Shown here: positions 12,025 through 22,680 of the stretch, one piece after another
How the letters are laid out: each line of letters starts with the position of its first letter
Numbering within the stretch: position 1 is the stretch's first letter
Source: Forficula auricularia
Lineage: Eukaryota; Arthropoda; Insecta; Dermaptera; Forficulidae
Direction: 5' to 3'
Length of the DNA: 64,000 bases
NCBI GenBank assembly: GCA_024734495.1
Contig: JALMQS010000672.1
Location: 143,404 to 207,403, forward strand
Made by a program: the position numbers and the translations under genes
Notes under the pieces: model-generated
Told to the model about the DNA's origin: nothing
The model's input: the letters and a program-made list of their open reading frames with translations, nothing else
The model's database searches: none

Positions 12025-12259
12025 GATTATTATGTGATTATTCAAGTTATACTCTTCGACCAGTGCCCCGTCTCCTGAGGATTGTATTAATGGATAACCG
12101 AAGGCGTTGTCCTTAACGAAACGGGTGTCGTGTCCACATGCGTCCGCGGCATCCAAACAGGGAACAAAATCAGCAACAAGATGGCGACGAGGACGACGAC
12201 GAGGCTGACGACGGGCCGGCGAGCGTTGTTCTGAGTGGACGTGGACAACAACACCGGCA
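12025..12259 (+). promoter_or_regulatory. Receptor 5' untranslated exon part with three upstream ATGs
   Basis: A strong splice-acceptor-like tract (pyrimidine run then TTTCAG, AG at 12023-12024) precedes this GC-richer stretch, which runs straight into the receptor start codon. It contains upstream ATGs at 12090 (8 codons), 12138 (48 codons, stop 12282-12284, overlapping the receptor start) and 12181 (17 codons, stop at 12234). The receptor frame has a TGA at 12206-12208, so translation cannot begin further upstream in frame. Transcription of this stretch is inferred from the acceptor and the composition. Confidence 0.55.
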
Positions 12260-12756
12260 ATGGAGAACTGCACCCACAAGATGATGGAGATGCTCACGGA
12301 AATGACGGAAAGCTCCTCCTTGGTGATCGAGTTTGTCATCTACGGCGTATTGATGATCACCATCGGCCTCTTCGGAATCGTCGTCAACATCATCTCCATG
12401 ATCATCTTGTCACGGCCGCAGATGAAATCCAGCATAAACTACCTGTTGATCGGACTAGCCAGGTGCGACACTGTGCTGATCGTGACGTCATTCCTGTTGT
12501 TCAGTTTCCCGAGCATCTACAAGTACACGGACTACATGGAATCCTACTTCGAGATCTTCCCCTTTTTGGTGATCTACGTGTTCCCCATTGCGATGATCGC
12601 TCAGACAATCTCCGTGTACCTGACGTTGACGGTGACCCTCGAGAGGTTCATCGCCGTCTGCCTTCCTTTAAGGGCCAGGTCCCTCTGCACCTACGGCCGG
12701 GCCAGGATCTACGTCATCGTCATCGTCATCTTCTCCATTCTTTACAACCTAGTAAG
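12260..12756 (+). CDS. FMRFaR: FMRFamide-receptor-like GPCR, first coding exon (TM1-TM4)
   Basis: Encodes the N-terminal 165 residues plus two bases of codon 166 of a rhodopsin-class peptide receptor of the plasma membrane. The short N-terminus has a glycosylation sequon at N3. TM1 holds N43 (GIVVN). The first intracellular loop is SRPQMKSSINYLL, and TM2 has LARCD with the conserved aspartate D70. TM3 ends in LERF (E128-R129-F130, the DRY position), then AVCLPLRARSLCTYGRARI begins the second loop and TM4. The segments SRPQMKSSINYLLIGLARCD and CTYGRA are, from memory, hallmarks of arthropod FMRFamide receptors. The start is the first ATG after an in-frame stop at 12206. The exon ends AG|GTGAG, a good donor. 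The position expected for the TM3 disulfide cysteine is V104, so that usual bridge seems absent. Another neuropeptide receptor of the same family is the main alternative. Confidence 0.85.
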
Positions 12757-12796
12757 GTGAGATTAGAAATTTAGAAAAGCACTAAATAGTAGTTAA

Positions 12797-13470
12797 TCTA
12801 ATCTTATTGTATTAAACGAGCAATTCTTGTATATATAGACCCCCAAAACCCCGCACCTCACCCCCGGATCCCCTACATCCATCCGCACCCCGCACCCAGT
12901 TTTTGCATTTCTAGATTTCTAGTGGTCCACAGACCATGTGTAGTATATAGGAATATAAATAAATTTGAAAAACAATTTATCTAGTTTTTGAATCAATTAA
13001 ATAAATACTAATTTTATTGAACCAATTTTTTACATGAAATAATGTATACATTGTATTTGAGGCTTCGATTTCGGAGATTACTTCCCCACCATCGAGTGTA
13101 CTTGATCTTCTAGCTTGCGATAATATTTTTAGTCCGTGTTTTTTAATAAGAAGAATTTTAATCAATTAAATTGGCAAATTCTAATTTATAACAATATTTG
13201 TTATAAAGTATTGGTGGGTTTTAAAATTAAAAAACCAATTAATAAATAAAAGATAATTGAAAAAAATGTAAACAATCATTTTTATTGGCATTTTCATCTA
13301 TAAATAATTACTTTATTTAAGAAAAGATCATTTAAGATGAAATTTATCGAGGTCCAGACCTAGCCAGATCGTTTTCTCATCCTCAAAACTTGTTAATAGA
13401 GTTTTTTGTTTCATCAAAATCGGTAGAACCGTTTTCAAAATACAACTAAGATACAAATATATAAATACGA
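12797..13470 (-). mobile_element. Helitron fragments
   Basis: A short + oriented 5' piece ('ttgtattaaacgagc', about 12797-12835) is followed by a minus-oriented element: a C-rich segment at 12840-12900, CAGTTTTTGCATTTCT, then the conserved interior to 'acaaatatataaatacg' near 13468, where it is cut off by another repeat. Confidence 0.5.
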
Positions 13471-14058
13471 GCTTTTCGTGCGTGCCTTCGACACACCCTC
13501 GAAGCTCGGCCCTCCGGAGCTGGTGCCCTGGCGGGCAGCGTCTCGGTCCAAAATTTTTTCGAGGGGGGAGGAATAATGATCAATATATTTAATGTTTCTT
13601 AATTCAAAATGAATTGGAGTCTTTCATTTCAAAATTCGAGTCCAAATTAGAAATTAGAATATCAAATTTGCCTGGTTAATGAAAATCGATTGGAGCCGCG
13701 CTGACAATTATATTTCAAATTTGCCTCGATAATTAATATATAATTTAATGTTTCTTAATTTAAAATCTATTGGTGTTTTTTCATTTTCATTCGAATTCAA
13801 ATGAATTCTATATTATCTCGACACAAAGTCCAAATCAAAAATATCTAGTTTTAGTAAGAGAAATCAAGATAGAAATATTAATGTCGCAATGGAGTAATCG
13901 GTAGAGCCAATGACTATAGTTTAAGACTTCGTCGGTTCGATTCTAGGCAAGAGCGTAATTTTTTTAGAGAAATTTCTCTAAGCGTTGTTACAAATTAATC
14001 TAGATGAATATTATATAGTATATATATATACAATTTTTGCTCGTTTAATAAGAGTAGA
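13471..14058 (+). repeat. Repeat with tRNA-like head, ending in a Helitron 5' terminus
   Basis: Opposite-orientation partner of 549-1100. The tRNA-like part is 13886-13965: A-box-like TAATCGGTAGAGCC (13895-13908) and B-box-like GGTTCGATTCT (13934-13944). The last 30 bases are the complement of a Helitron 5' end ('tgctcgtttaataagagtaga'). Confidence 0.5.
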
Positions 14059-14901
14059 TTGAATTCTACTAATACGTTTCCAAAAGAAAATACTTATAAT
14101 TTTTTAGATTTTAGATAATACAAATGGTGTCTCTAAAAACGGATGAATTTTCTGGAGCACCATTTTGTTTAATTGATTCTTATGAAAGTTGCTTAGGAGA
14201 TGAAAAATCTACGGAACCGAATTGTATTTATTTATTTTTCAACTGTCATTCAACATATTTATTTATATAAGAGATATAATTTGTTAACAGTGTGTGTAAA
14301 TTTAAGCACAATGCCACCAATTGTGTAACACCTAATACCTACCTACGTCCCTACGCCCCTACGCCCCTATATTCTAAAGGGATTATAAAGTTTCGAACGG
14401 TTTCGAATGCAAACTTGAATATAATATATTGTTTTTCGTGGCAATTGTTCCGAGAGAGTAAGCAGGGGTGCCAACTGCACGATTGGAAATTACGTAAGTA
14501 CAAGTGGGAAGGGTGAGGGAATGATTTGCAAACACCCTCAGGGCTGCTCTAAATACTCAAAGGAGCTTAGCAAATCGCTCAGACGCCAAACAACATGCTC
14601 TAGCAAGTTGTTTAGCCAAGAAGAAAAGCCAGAAACCTCTGGAGAAACGTTCCATTTGCTGGAAACAACAGAATAGAGTCGGCTATCTCACACTTTACAC
14701 TAACACGAACCTGCTTGGTATAGGTGTTCTCAATATAGTTGATACGCGTATTCGATTTGCTAACTTTCACACTGCATGCACAAAAACCTTTTAAATTAAA
14801 TTTGAAATTAATTAATTATTACAAGTACAACAAGTATTTGCGTCTGAGATATTATTTTGCTGCGAATGAAACCGAGGATGATGACGTAATTTGTTATAGA
14901 A
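14059..14901. other. Unassigned intronic sequence
   Basis: No gene seen. The first 40 bases (ATTCTACTAATACGTTTCC) recur at about 36626. Bases about 14811-14900 are duplicated at 17867-17962 on the far side of the Helitron that starts at 14902. Confidence 0.45.
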
Positions 14902-15079
14902 TCTACTCTTATTAAACGAGCAAAAATTGTATATTAATTTGTATCTTTGAAAACGGCTCTACCGATTTTGATGAAACAAAAAACTCTATTAACAAGTTTC
15001 CAGGATGAGAAAATGATCTGGCTAGGTCTGGACATCGACAAATTTCATCTTAATTGATCTTTTCTTAATTGAAGTAATT

Positions 15080-15228
15080 TTTTTTTCTTTTTTACGAAAC
15101 TATTTATTTTATTTAAATTTGTCCCTACCCCGGGGTCAGATTTTGGCCGGATGCCTCGAGTCGGATTCGTACCCGGGTCCACTTGATTAGCAGGGAAGAC
15201 ACGCTACCTCCTAGCCTATCCGACCCCC
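15080..15228 (-). mobile_element. tRNA-derived SINE with target-site duplication
   Basis: On the minus strand, a tRNA-like head ('gctaggaggtagcgtg', then B box GGGTACGAATCCGAC) is followed by a body shared with 21868-22046 ('ggcatccggccaaaatctga') and an A-rich 3' end. It is flanked by the 13-bp near-duplication AATTGAAGTAATT / AATTAAAATAATT (15067-15079, 15229-15241), and removing it restores the Helitron interior. It would be transcribed by RNA polymerase III and mobilised by a LINE. Confidence 0.7.
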
Positions 15229-16241
15229 AATTAAAATAATTATTGATAGATGAAAATCTCAATAAAAAAAGTTTTTTTACATTTTTTTCAAATATCTTTT
15301 ATTTATTAATTGGTTTTTTTAATTTTAAAACCCACTAATACTTTATAGCAAATATTATTACATATATTAAAATTAAACAATTTAATTGATTGATGGATTG
15401 GTGGGGATGGGGAGAGGAACCAATCGACTTGATTGGGGAATAATGGAATTAAAATAATTATCGGAAAAGAGGTTTTTTTATCTAATTAGATTTTTCCTCT
15501 TATTAAAAACAAGGACTAAAGATGAATAAGGACACTCGATGGTGGAGAAGTAATCTCCGGAATCGAAGCAAATAATACAATGTATACATTAATTAATGTA
15601 AAATAATTGGTTTAATAAAATTTATAAAAAAAAAAACAATTTAATTGTTGGCGGGAGGACGAGGAGAGAATAATGGTATTGAAATAATTATCGGGAAAGA
15701 GTTTTTTATATTTAATTAGTTTTTTCCTCTTATTAAAAACAAGGACTAAAAAGATGATCAAGGACGCAGTCGATGGTGGAGAAGTAATCTCTGGAGTCGA
15801 AGCTCAAATACAATGTATACATTAATTCATGTAAAATAATTGGTTTAATGAAATTTAAAAAAAAAATTAATTGATTATAAATTCGAGTATTAAATCCCAC
15901 AAAGAATTAATAATAACTATTATATATATATTAGAATTTGACAATTTAATTGATTATTTTAAAATTCGATATTTTGTTATTTAATTAAAAAAAATAATTA
16001 TACAGAATTTGGTGGAGTGGCGAGTTCGGGGTCCAGGGGGCATAGCGGAGGTGCGGTGCGCGGAGGCCGTACGGGGTGGTTGTCCAGGGGGCGTGGCGGG
16101 GGTGTGGGTATGGGGCTGGGGTCCAGGGGCGTAGCGGGGCTGGTATGAGGGTGGTGTCCAGGGGGTGGGGTTCCGGGGTGGTATGCAATGACGGGGTGGT
16201 TTTTATCAGAATTTTAAATTAAAAATAATATTAATATTTAA

Positions 16242-17801
16242 TTTTTTTTTGAGTGAATACTGAATAGACTTAATATTTTAATTAATTATCTTCCCTATGA
16301 GGTTTAATAAGTCACAATTGTGAAAGTTATATTTTCACCATTTAGGACAAAGGAAATTAATTAAATTTTTTCTTCTTTTTTCTCTTTATCTTGTTTGTTC
16401 TTTTAATTTAAATTTTTACAGATTGAGACAGTTTCAGCAACCATTCGTCGCCATCTTCAGTCTAAAATACAAAAAAATACAAAAAATAGTACTGTGAATC
16501 ACATTTCATCTCCAAAAGAAGTGAATTTTACTCCCCTTATCTGATTCCTACAATGAAAATTCTAAGGAATACTGAATTACAGAAATAGGTAAAACTATAT
16601 AATCTACATAATAAAAATGAATTTCTGTTTCTTCGTAAGCGCAGATCTCTTAAATGCCTGGACCGATTTGGCTAATTTTTTTTTTAAATGTTCGTAATAG
16701 TGCAATTCAGGTTAATACGTAAAAATAAATTGGAAAAGTTGCCCGGAAAATTGGAAAATTCAGGAAAAACTAAAAAAAATTCAGGTTAGCCAACATAGCT
16801 TGGCAAACAATAAAAGAACTAAACTATCAAAAAAACAAGTGTTGGCGGCCCTGTTTGTAAGATTTTTGAGTGCCATTCATTCTCAATAGTTCTAACCACA
16901 TTATCATTGAAGAAGAATTTGATACTTCAACGAAGATTTAAAAAAACTATCTATTTTTTTAAAGTAAATTTTAAAACAAAAATTTAAAAAAAAACGTCAT
17001 GATAACTAAATTTTTGAAAAAGTTATGGTTATTTAAAAAAAGCTATTTTTTTCAAAAATTCCTAACTTCTTTTGGGTTAGGTGAAAATTTTTTAAAAAAA
17101 TCTGAAAACCAGGGTAGAAAAAAATAATAAAGTTTCGGCCAAACTTATATATTCTATTATAGATGAAAAATATTTAATTTAAAATAAAATATGTTATTTA
17201 AAAATATTTTTCTTAAAAATACCATTAAGAATCTCACCTCATCCTTTTTCTATTGTATTTAAGACCATCAACCATTTCAAAAGAACTAAGCCTTTTGGCT
17301 TTTATATTCGAGCTCATTCATTCATTTCAATATTATTTATTTATTTCAAAGTTAATTATAAAGGATTATTGAAACTATACTAACTAAACTAACTGAAAGG
17401 AATTCATTAGCTTTTGGAATTTCTTTAAAAATATATATTTTAAAAATTAAAACAAAATATATATAGCTAGTTATATTATAAATGTAACTCACACAATAAA
17501 ATAACAAAAACAAATAATAGATGTGAGTCTTGTTGAGAGAGGGGTGTTGTCTAAATTGACTTCTTTTTGAGATGAAATGTGATTGACAGTAGTAATTTTT
17601 GTATTTTTTTGTATTTTAGACTGAGGATGGCGACGAATGTTTGCTGAAACTGTCTCAATCTGTAAGAATTTAAATTAAAAGAACAAACAAGATAGAGAGA
17701 AAAAAGAAGAAAAATTTAATTAATTTCCTAAATTTGTCCTAAATGGTGAAAATATAACTTTCACAATTGTGACTTATTAAACCTCGTAGGGAAGATAATT
17801 A
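16242..17801. mobile_element. Tailed foldback element (Penelope-like architecture), copy Q
   Basis: Flanked by the 12-bp duplication ATTAATATTTAA (16230-16241, 17802-17813). A one-sided tail of about 38 bp (16242-16279) precedes inverted arms of about 240 bp (16280-16520 and 17565-17801). Both arms carry the CTGANGA..GAAAC motif: minus strand at 16431-16460, + strand at 17621-17650. The 1-kb core is AT-rich and shows no reading frame of note. Confidence 0.7.
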
Positions 17802-17866
17802 ATTAATATTTAACTTTTAACTGAAGCAAAATGTTGCCGAGCATCGCTCGGTGGCTCTAGGTACTT

Positions 17867-18512
17867 AATTAATTATGAAACTACACAAGTATTTGCGCCT
17901 GAGATATTATTATTTTTCTGTGAATGAAACCGAGGATGATGACGTAATTTGTTATAGAATGTGAATATTTCATCCGGAAGCTTTAAAGCTGGAAAACCCG
18001 AATCTTATCACATGTCAAGTTAGATCGTTAATGTCAACATCTAGAATCTAGATAGATATATTGTTAGGGCTCTCTTGTGCCGAGTGCTGTGTGGCGCTTT
18101 GATGCCGCGCCCCATCAAGTCGATGGGGTCCTAACAATCTTGCGTATGCAGAGTTGTAGGTTGCGTGTTCATATAGGGTGTGTGCAGGGGGGGGCTGCTA
18201 GATGGCGGTGGCTCCCCCAAATTCGAATGTTCGAATCCCATTCGCTACTCCAGTCGAATCGAGTCGCTTTAATTATAGCATAAGTGAATATATTTCACTC
18301 ATGCAAAAGCGACTCAACGATCCGACTGAGTCATCTAGCGGCCAGTGTCTCAAGGCTCGTCGCTATGAGCGAGAGCGGGCCGCTACAGATACATAGAAAG
18401 GAAAAAAATAGCATTCTTAAATTGGAGGAAAATGTAAAATTTTTCATGACTCTGTACTCTTTTTGATCATTTTTGACATCAATTTCTTTCTAGAAATATT
18501 AGTTAATAGGCA
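17867..18512. other. Flanking duplication and a tRNA-like, GC-richer piece
   Basis: 17867-17962 repeats 14811-14900. From about 18040 to 18400 the sequence is GC-richer and contains 'gttcgaatcccattcgc' (B-box-like, about 18230) after 'gctagatggcggtggctcc'. This could be a SINE or tRNA relic. It is single-copy in this window, so the call is weak. Confidence 0.35.
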
Positions 18513-19500
18513 CTTTTTATGTTACCATACATGGTATGGTCAAGTATTGTAATCGTGCATGAAAAAAATGTGTTTTTTTTTCATCTTATTTTCGAAATAT
18601 CTCAAAAACGGCTGAAATTATTTTGATTAAAAAAATTGAGCGAAACCATGGCATTTCGGTCTGCAAAAAAGCCCTAATAAGTGAACATCGAAAAAATTAT
18701 ATTTTTTGAGATAATAATTGTTTTGTCAAAATGTCTGTTAGTCTGTGCGGTACCAAATTTTTGTGGACGAGCTAGGTCAAAAACTAGTGTGAATATCGAA
18801 ACCAAATTTCACACATGGTTTTGGTCCATTGATTTTTCGTTTATTGGGCCACGCAGGTGGGGGCCTCCACTAACAAGAAATATTTACATAGTCGGGTGAA
18901 TTTAATTATAGGAGTATTTACATAATTATAGGAAGATTTATATAATATATTTACAATTTTTTTTCTTTATACAATTTCCTAGCGCATGGCGATTTCCCTA
19001 TAAGTTCTCTTGTTGAAGCTATAAAAATTCATCAAAGAACCCCTCATCGCCCTGAAGGTCATATCCCATAAAGTTCTCTAGGAAATTTCCAGGGCGACAA
19101 GGGAGGATTAAGAGCTGATTAGATTTTGGTGCATATGGACTCAAAATTAAGGGGGTAGAGGGGGGGGGGTTAAAAATAAAAAATCTAGCCCATTTGAGTA
19201 AACTCAACCAAATTTTGTATACATAATCCCAATAGGCCTCAGAAGTCTAAAAATGCACAAACTAACCGCCTAAAGGGGGGGGGGGGGTTGTCAGCTCAAA
19301 AAATGAAAATATAGGCTCTTATACCTAACTCAACCAAATTTTGTAAACATAATCAGTAGGTCCACAGTAATCTAAAAACAGAAAAATTAACCCCCCCCCC
19401 TACATGATTATAAATCATTTTATTAAATATTAAATATAAGTGAAGGGGGTACAGGTTGTATGGTAAAGTCAAGTGGACGGCCACATCAGAACACGTCAGC
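18513..19500 (-). repeat. R2-like LINE derivative (family F), minus copy
   Basis: The left end near 18521 is the complement of 'atggtaac'-type ends seen at 21238-21250, and the right end matches the start of the + copy at 20187. On the minus strand, 19019-19127 resembles the C-terminal coding end at 33757-33860 (same 'cttcagggcgatgagggg' sequence). The 3' untranslated landmarks are 'cacgcaggtgggggcc' and 'tgtggacgagcta'. It lacks most coding sequence. Confidence 0.55.
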
Positions 19501-19925
19501 TTATTTAGAAATCAAATTACTCTGCACGTCCGGAAGGAGGCTTTTTCAGATGCTCTGGGTGGGTGGGTGGGGGGGGTGAGCTGTCACAGGCAGCTAGGCT
19601 TAATTTATTTTAAAATAAAGGCATGAATCAAATTTTTTAAAACACAAATCTTTTTTAAAAGAGAATTAAATACATTGCCAAAGATAATATATTAGAAAAC
19701 TGTTCTTATTATTAAAAAATAAGGGTCCAATACCAATGAAATTTATACGGGACCAATCGGCGACTAAGGTGAACCCAAGGCAAAAAAATCATCCAAATCG
19801 GTCCACATGGTAAAGGGAAATAAATGTTCAAACATAAAAAAAAAAAACAGACATTCCGTTGAATAGATAAGTCGCTCAATAAATAAGATCGAACGCTTTG
19901 GGGTGGATCTTAGAAATTTCAAATA
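19501..19925. other. Unassigned plus a CCGACTTC-family fragment
   Basis: About 19690-19890 matches the interior of the CCGACTTC family ('gggaccaatcgg', 'aaatcggtccacatgg'). The rest, including a G-run at 19565-19580, shows nothing recognisable. Confidence 0.45.
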
Positions 19926-20186
19926 AAGTATTTGGAGCCACCGAGCGATGCACGGTAACCAAAATGAAAAAATATAAATATATATGTACACGCCCCCTGG
20001 ACCCCCCCCCCCCCCGGATACCCACAACTGAACCCATCCTCCTAAACCCCGCACCCAGTTTTTGCATATCTAGCTTTCTAGTGGTCCACATATTATGTGT
20101 CTATTTGTTTACTCGTACACCAATTTGACCACATTCATTCATATTGATAAACATTATAAAAAAATAAATAGGAAAATAATAATAAA

Positions 20187-21250
20187 TAAACTGACGTGTT
20201 CTGATGTGGCCATCCACTTGACTTTACCATACAACCTGGCCCCTCACTTATATTTAATATTTAATCAAATCATGAAGGGGAGGGAGTTTTTGGATTTTTA
20301 GATTACTCTGGGCCCAATGATTATATATACAAAATTTTGTTGAGTTTGGTAAAAGGGCATAGATTTTTGTTTTTTGACCCTACACCCTCCCCCTCCATTT
20401 TGGACGGTTAGTTTTTGCATTTTTAGATTTCTGTGGTCCCATTGATTATGTATACAAAATTTGGTTGAGTTTGGCAAATAGGCAAGATTTTCATTTTTTG
20501 ACCCCCCCTCCATTTTGAGAGGTTTGTTTTTGATTTTTTTGGACTTATGGGGGTCCATTGATTATGTATACAAAATTTGGTTTAGTCTGGTAAATGAGAT
20601 ACATTTTCATTTTTTGACCCTGCACCCCCACCCCCCTCCCCTCCTTTTGGGCTGTTGGTTTTCACATTTTTGTAGTTCTGGGGGCCCACTGATTATGTGT
20701 ATAAAATTTGCTTGAGTTTGGCACAATAGCCTAGATTTTCATTTTTTGACCCTACCCGCCCCTCCCTCTATTTCGGGCGGTTGGTTTTTGCATTTTTATA
20801 CTTCTGGGTGTCGCACTGATTATGTATACAAAATTTGGTTGAGTTTGCTCAAATGGCATAGATTTTTAATTTTAACCCCCCCCTACCCCCCTTAATTTTG
20901 GGTCTATATGAACCAAAAACTAATCAGCTCTTAATCGCATTGGACCAAAACTATGTGTGAAATTTGGTTTTGATATTCATACTAGTTTTTGAGCTACCTC
21001 GTACACAAAATTTGGTAACGCACAGACTAACTAACAGACATTTTGACAAAACAATTATTATCTCGAAAAATATAATTTTTTTTCGATGTTCACTTATTAG
21101 AGCTTTTTTGTAGAGAGAAATGCCATGGTTTCGCTCAATTTTTTTAATTAAAATAGTTTTAGCCGTTTTTAGAGATATTTCGAAAAAAGAAGGAAAAACT
21201 TTTTCATGCACGATTACAATACTTGACCATACCCTGCTGTATGGTAAAGT
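20187..21250 (+). repeat. R2-like LINE derivative (family F), + copy with 125-bp tandem units
   Basis: ACTTTACCATACA at 20221-20233 is mirrored at 21238-21250. About 20270-20895 is five degenerate tandem units of about 117-132 bp, each containing 'aaaatttggttgagtttgg' followed by 'tttttgaccc' and a C-rich patch. The 3' part (20940-21240) matches the 3' untranslated region at 34030-34250. No coding sequence remains. Confidence 0.55.
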
Positions 21251-21295
21251 AAAGGTATAGGATCTGAAATAAAAATATAAAATTAAATAAGATTT

Positions 21296-21775
21296 ATTTT
21301 AAACAATTTTCGATGCTCTTTTACTTGGTCTTTTAAATTCTCTGGATGGACAGTGAGTATATGAATAAATAAATTGATATAATTATTATTTATTATAAGA
21401 GGTATTTTTATTTTAGTTTACAATGGTGGCTATTTTTATCCCATCGTTTCGGCATTCTCTGCCTTCATCAGAACCTCTCGCATCGCCTATTCCTTCTTTT
21501 CATCTGACTACAGAACAACAATACAAATTTTCACCCCTCACAAAAATCCTTTTCTTTCTTTTGACAGAAAATATACATATATTAGATGATGACTTTTCTA
21601 ATGATTAGATGGCCACCATTGTAAACTAAAACAAAAATACCTCTTATAATAAATAAAAATTATATCAATTTATTTATTCATATACTCACTGTTCATCCAG
21701 AGAATTTAAAAGACCGAGTAAAAGAGCATCGAAAATTGTTTAAAATATAATAAAACCGGTCTAGCATCATTATAT
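21296..21775. mobile_element. Tailed foldback element, copy M
   Basis: Precisely bounded by the 11-bp duplication AAATAAGATTT (21285-21295, 21776-21786) inside a Helitron. Inverted arms of about 137 bp lie at 21296-21433 and 21609-21746, with a 29-bp one-sided tail at 21747-21775. The minus strand of the loop carries CTGATGAAGGC..GCCGAAAC (21446-21471). Confidence 0.75.
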
Positions 21776-21867
21776 AAATAAGATTTGTTTCCAAGTTATA
21801 TAAAAAAAGCCACTCCAACCACTTTATTTGTAAACACGCCTGTAATGTTATGATTTAGACACCTGTT

Positions 21868-22046
21868 TTTTTTTTTTTTTTTTTTTTTCGGCTTTTCGGC
21901 TTTTCTAGCCATAAGCCATTTACGATACTAAATATTTTATTTAAATTTGTCTCTACCTCGGGGGTCAGATTTTAGCCGGATGCCTCGAGTCGGATTCGAA
22001 CTCGGGTCCTCTTGGTTAGCTGGCTGACATGCTACCGCCTATCCTA
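21868..22046 (-). mobile_element. tRNA-derived SINE, second copy
   Basis: Same family as 15080-15228. Minus-strand head 'ggcggtagcatgtcagcc', B box GAGTTCGAATCCGAC, shared body, then a repeated 'gaaaagccgaaaagcc' stretch and a long poly-A tail (the T run at about 21867-21888). It interrupts a Helitron after 'gatttagacacctgtt'. Confidence 0.7.
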
Positions 22047-22080
22047 ACAAAAATTCCTAATTTTAATATAATATATTAAT

Positions 22081-22390
22081 CTTAGACCATGAAATATATA
22101 GACACGCCCTCTGATACTCTCGACACAGAGCGAAGTGAGGCCAACATCGCCTACAGATGACGTCACGTTCTCGCAAAAATATTTTGATATATTTAATATA
22201 TTAATTTGGGATTATTGGAATCCAAAATAAATAATCTTAACTACGATAAATTTATCTCAATGTATAATAATTCCTATAGTGGCCATGCTATTTCTGGGTG
22301 TTCCTACCTACAGATGACGTCACATTCTCTAGTTGATGTTAGCCTCACCAAATCGACACCAGGGCGTGTCTATATATTTCATGGTCTAAG
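22081..22390. mobile_element. 310-bp MITE with 8-bp target-site duplication
   Basis: 28-bp perfect terminal inverted repeats start CTTAGACCATGAAATA (22081-22108; complement at 22363-22390). Both sides carry the 8-bp duplication ATATTAAT (22073-22080 and 22391-22398), as made by hAT-, P- or Merlin-type transposases. The interior repeats 'tacagatgacgtcac' twice in the same orientation. Confidence 0.8.
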
Positions 22391-22680
22391 ATATTAATAT
22401 TTCCTATAACCTATTAGTGGGTTTTAAAATTAAAAAACCAATTAATAAATAAAAGATAATTGGAAAAAATGTAAACAAACTTTTTTATTGAGATTTTCCT
22501 CTATAAATAATTACTTTAATTAAGAAAAAGATCAATTAAGATGAAATTTGTCTAGGTCCAGACCTAGGCAGATCGTTTTCTCATCCTCAAAACTTGTTAA
22601 TAGAATTTTTTGTTTCACCAAAATCGATAGAGCCATTTTCAACATAGATACAAATTTTTGCTCGTTTAATAAGAGTAGAT

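Larger units (their letters stand above)
14902..17866 (+). mobile_element. Helitron-type element with nested insertions
   Basis: 5' end TCTACTCTTATTAAACGAGC at 14902; 3' end is the hairpin CCGAGCATCGCTCGG (17838-17852) followed by 'tggctctaggtact'. Inside are a SINE (15080-15228), two or three copies of a 'gatggtggagaagtaatct' block (15540, 15775), a G-rich segment (about 16010-16200) and a tailed foldback (16242-17801). No helicase or Rep gene, so non-autonomous. Confidence 0.7.
19926..22680 (-). mobile_element. Helitron-type element carrying four nested insertions
   Basis: On the minus strand the 5' end is at 22680 (TCTACTCTTATTAAACGAGC) and the 3' hairpin at about 19945-19960 is followed by 'ggctccaaatact'. 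The Helitron interior is found in order but interrupted: family F (20187-21250), a tailed foldback (21296-21775), a SINE (about 21868-22046) and an 8-bp-TSD MITE (22081-22390). The C-rich segment is at 19990-20060. Non-autonomous. Confidence 0.7.

Noticed and set aside
12235..12774. 180-codon + frame and a 134-codon antisense frame overlapping the receptor exon
   Set aside because: Low-complexity His/Asp/Arg-rich products with no family; shadows of the GC-rich receptor exon, whose own frame has full GPCR motifs and splice signals.
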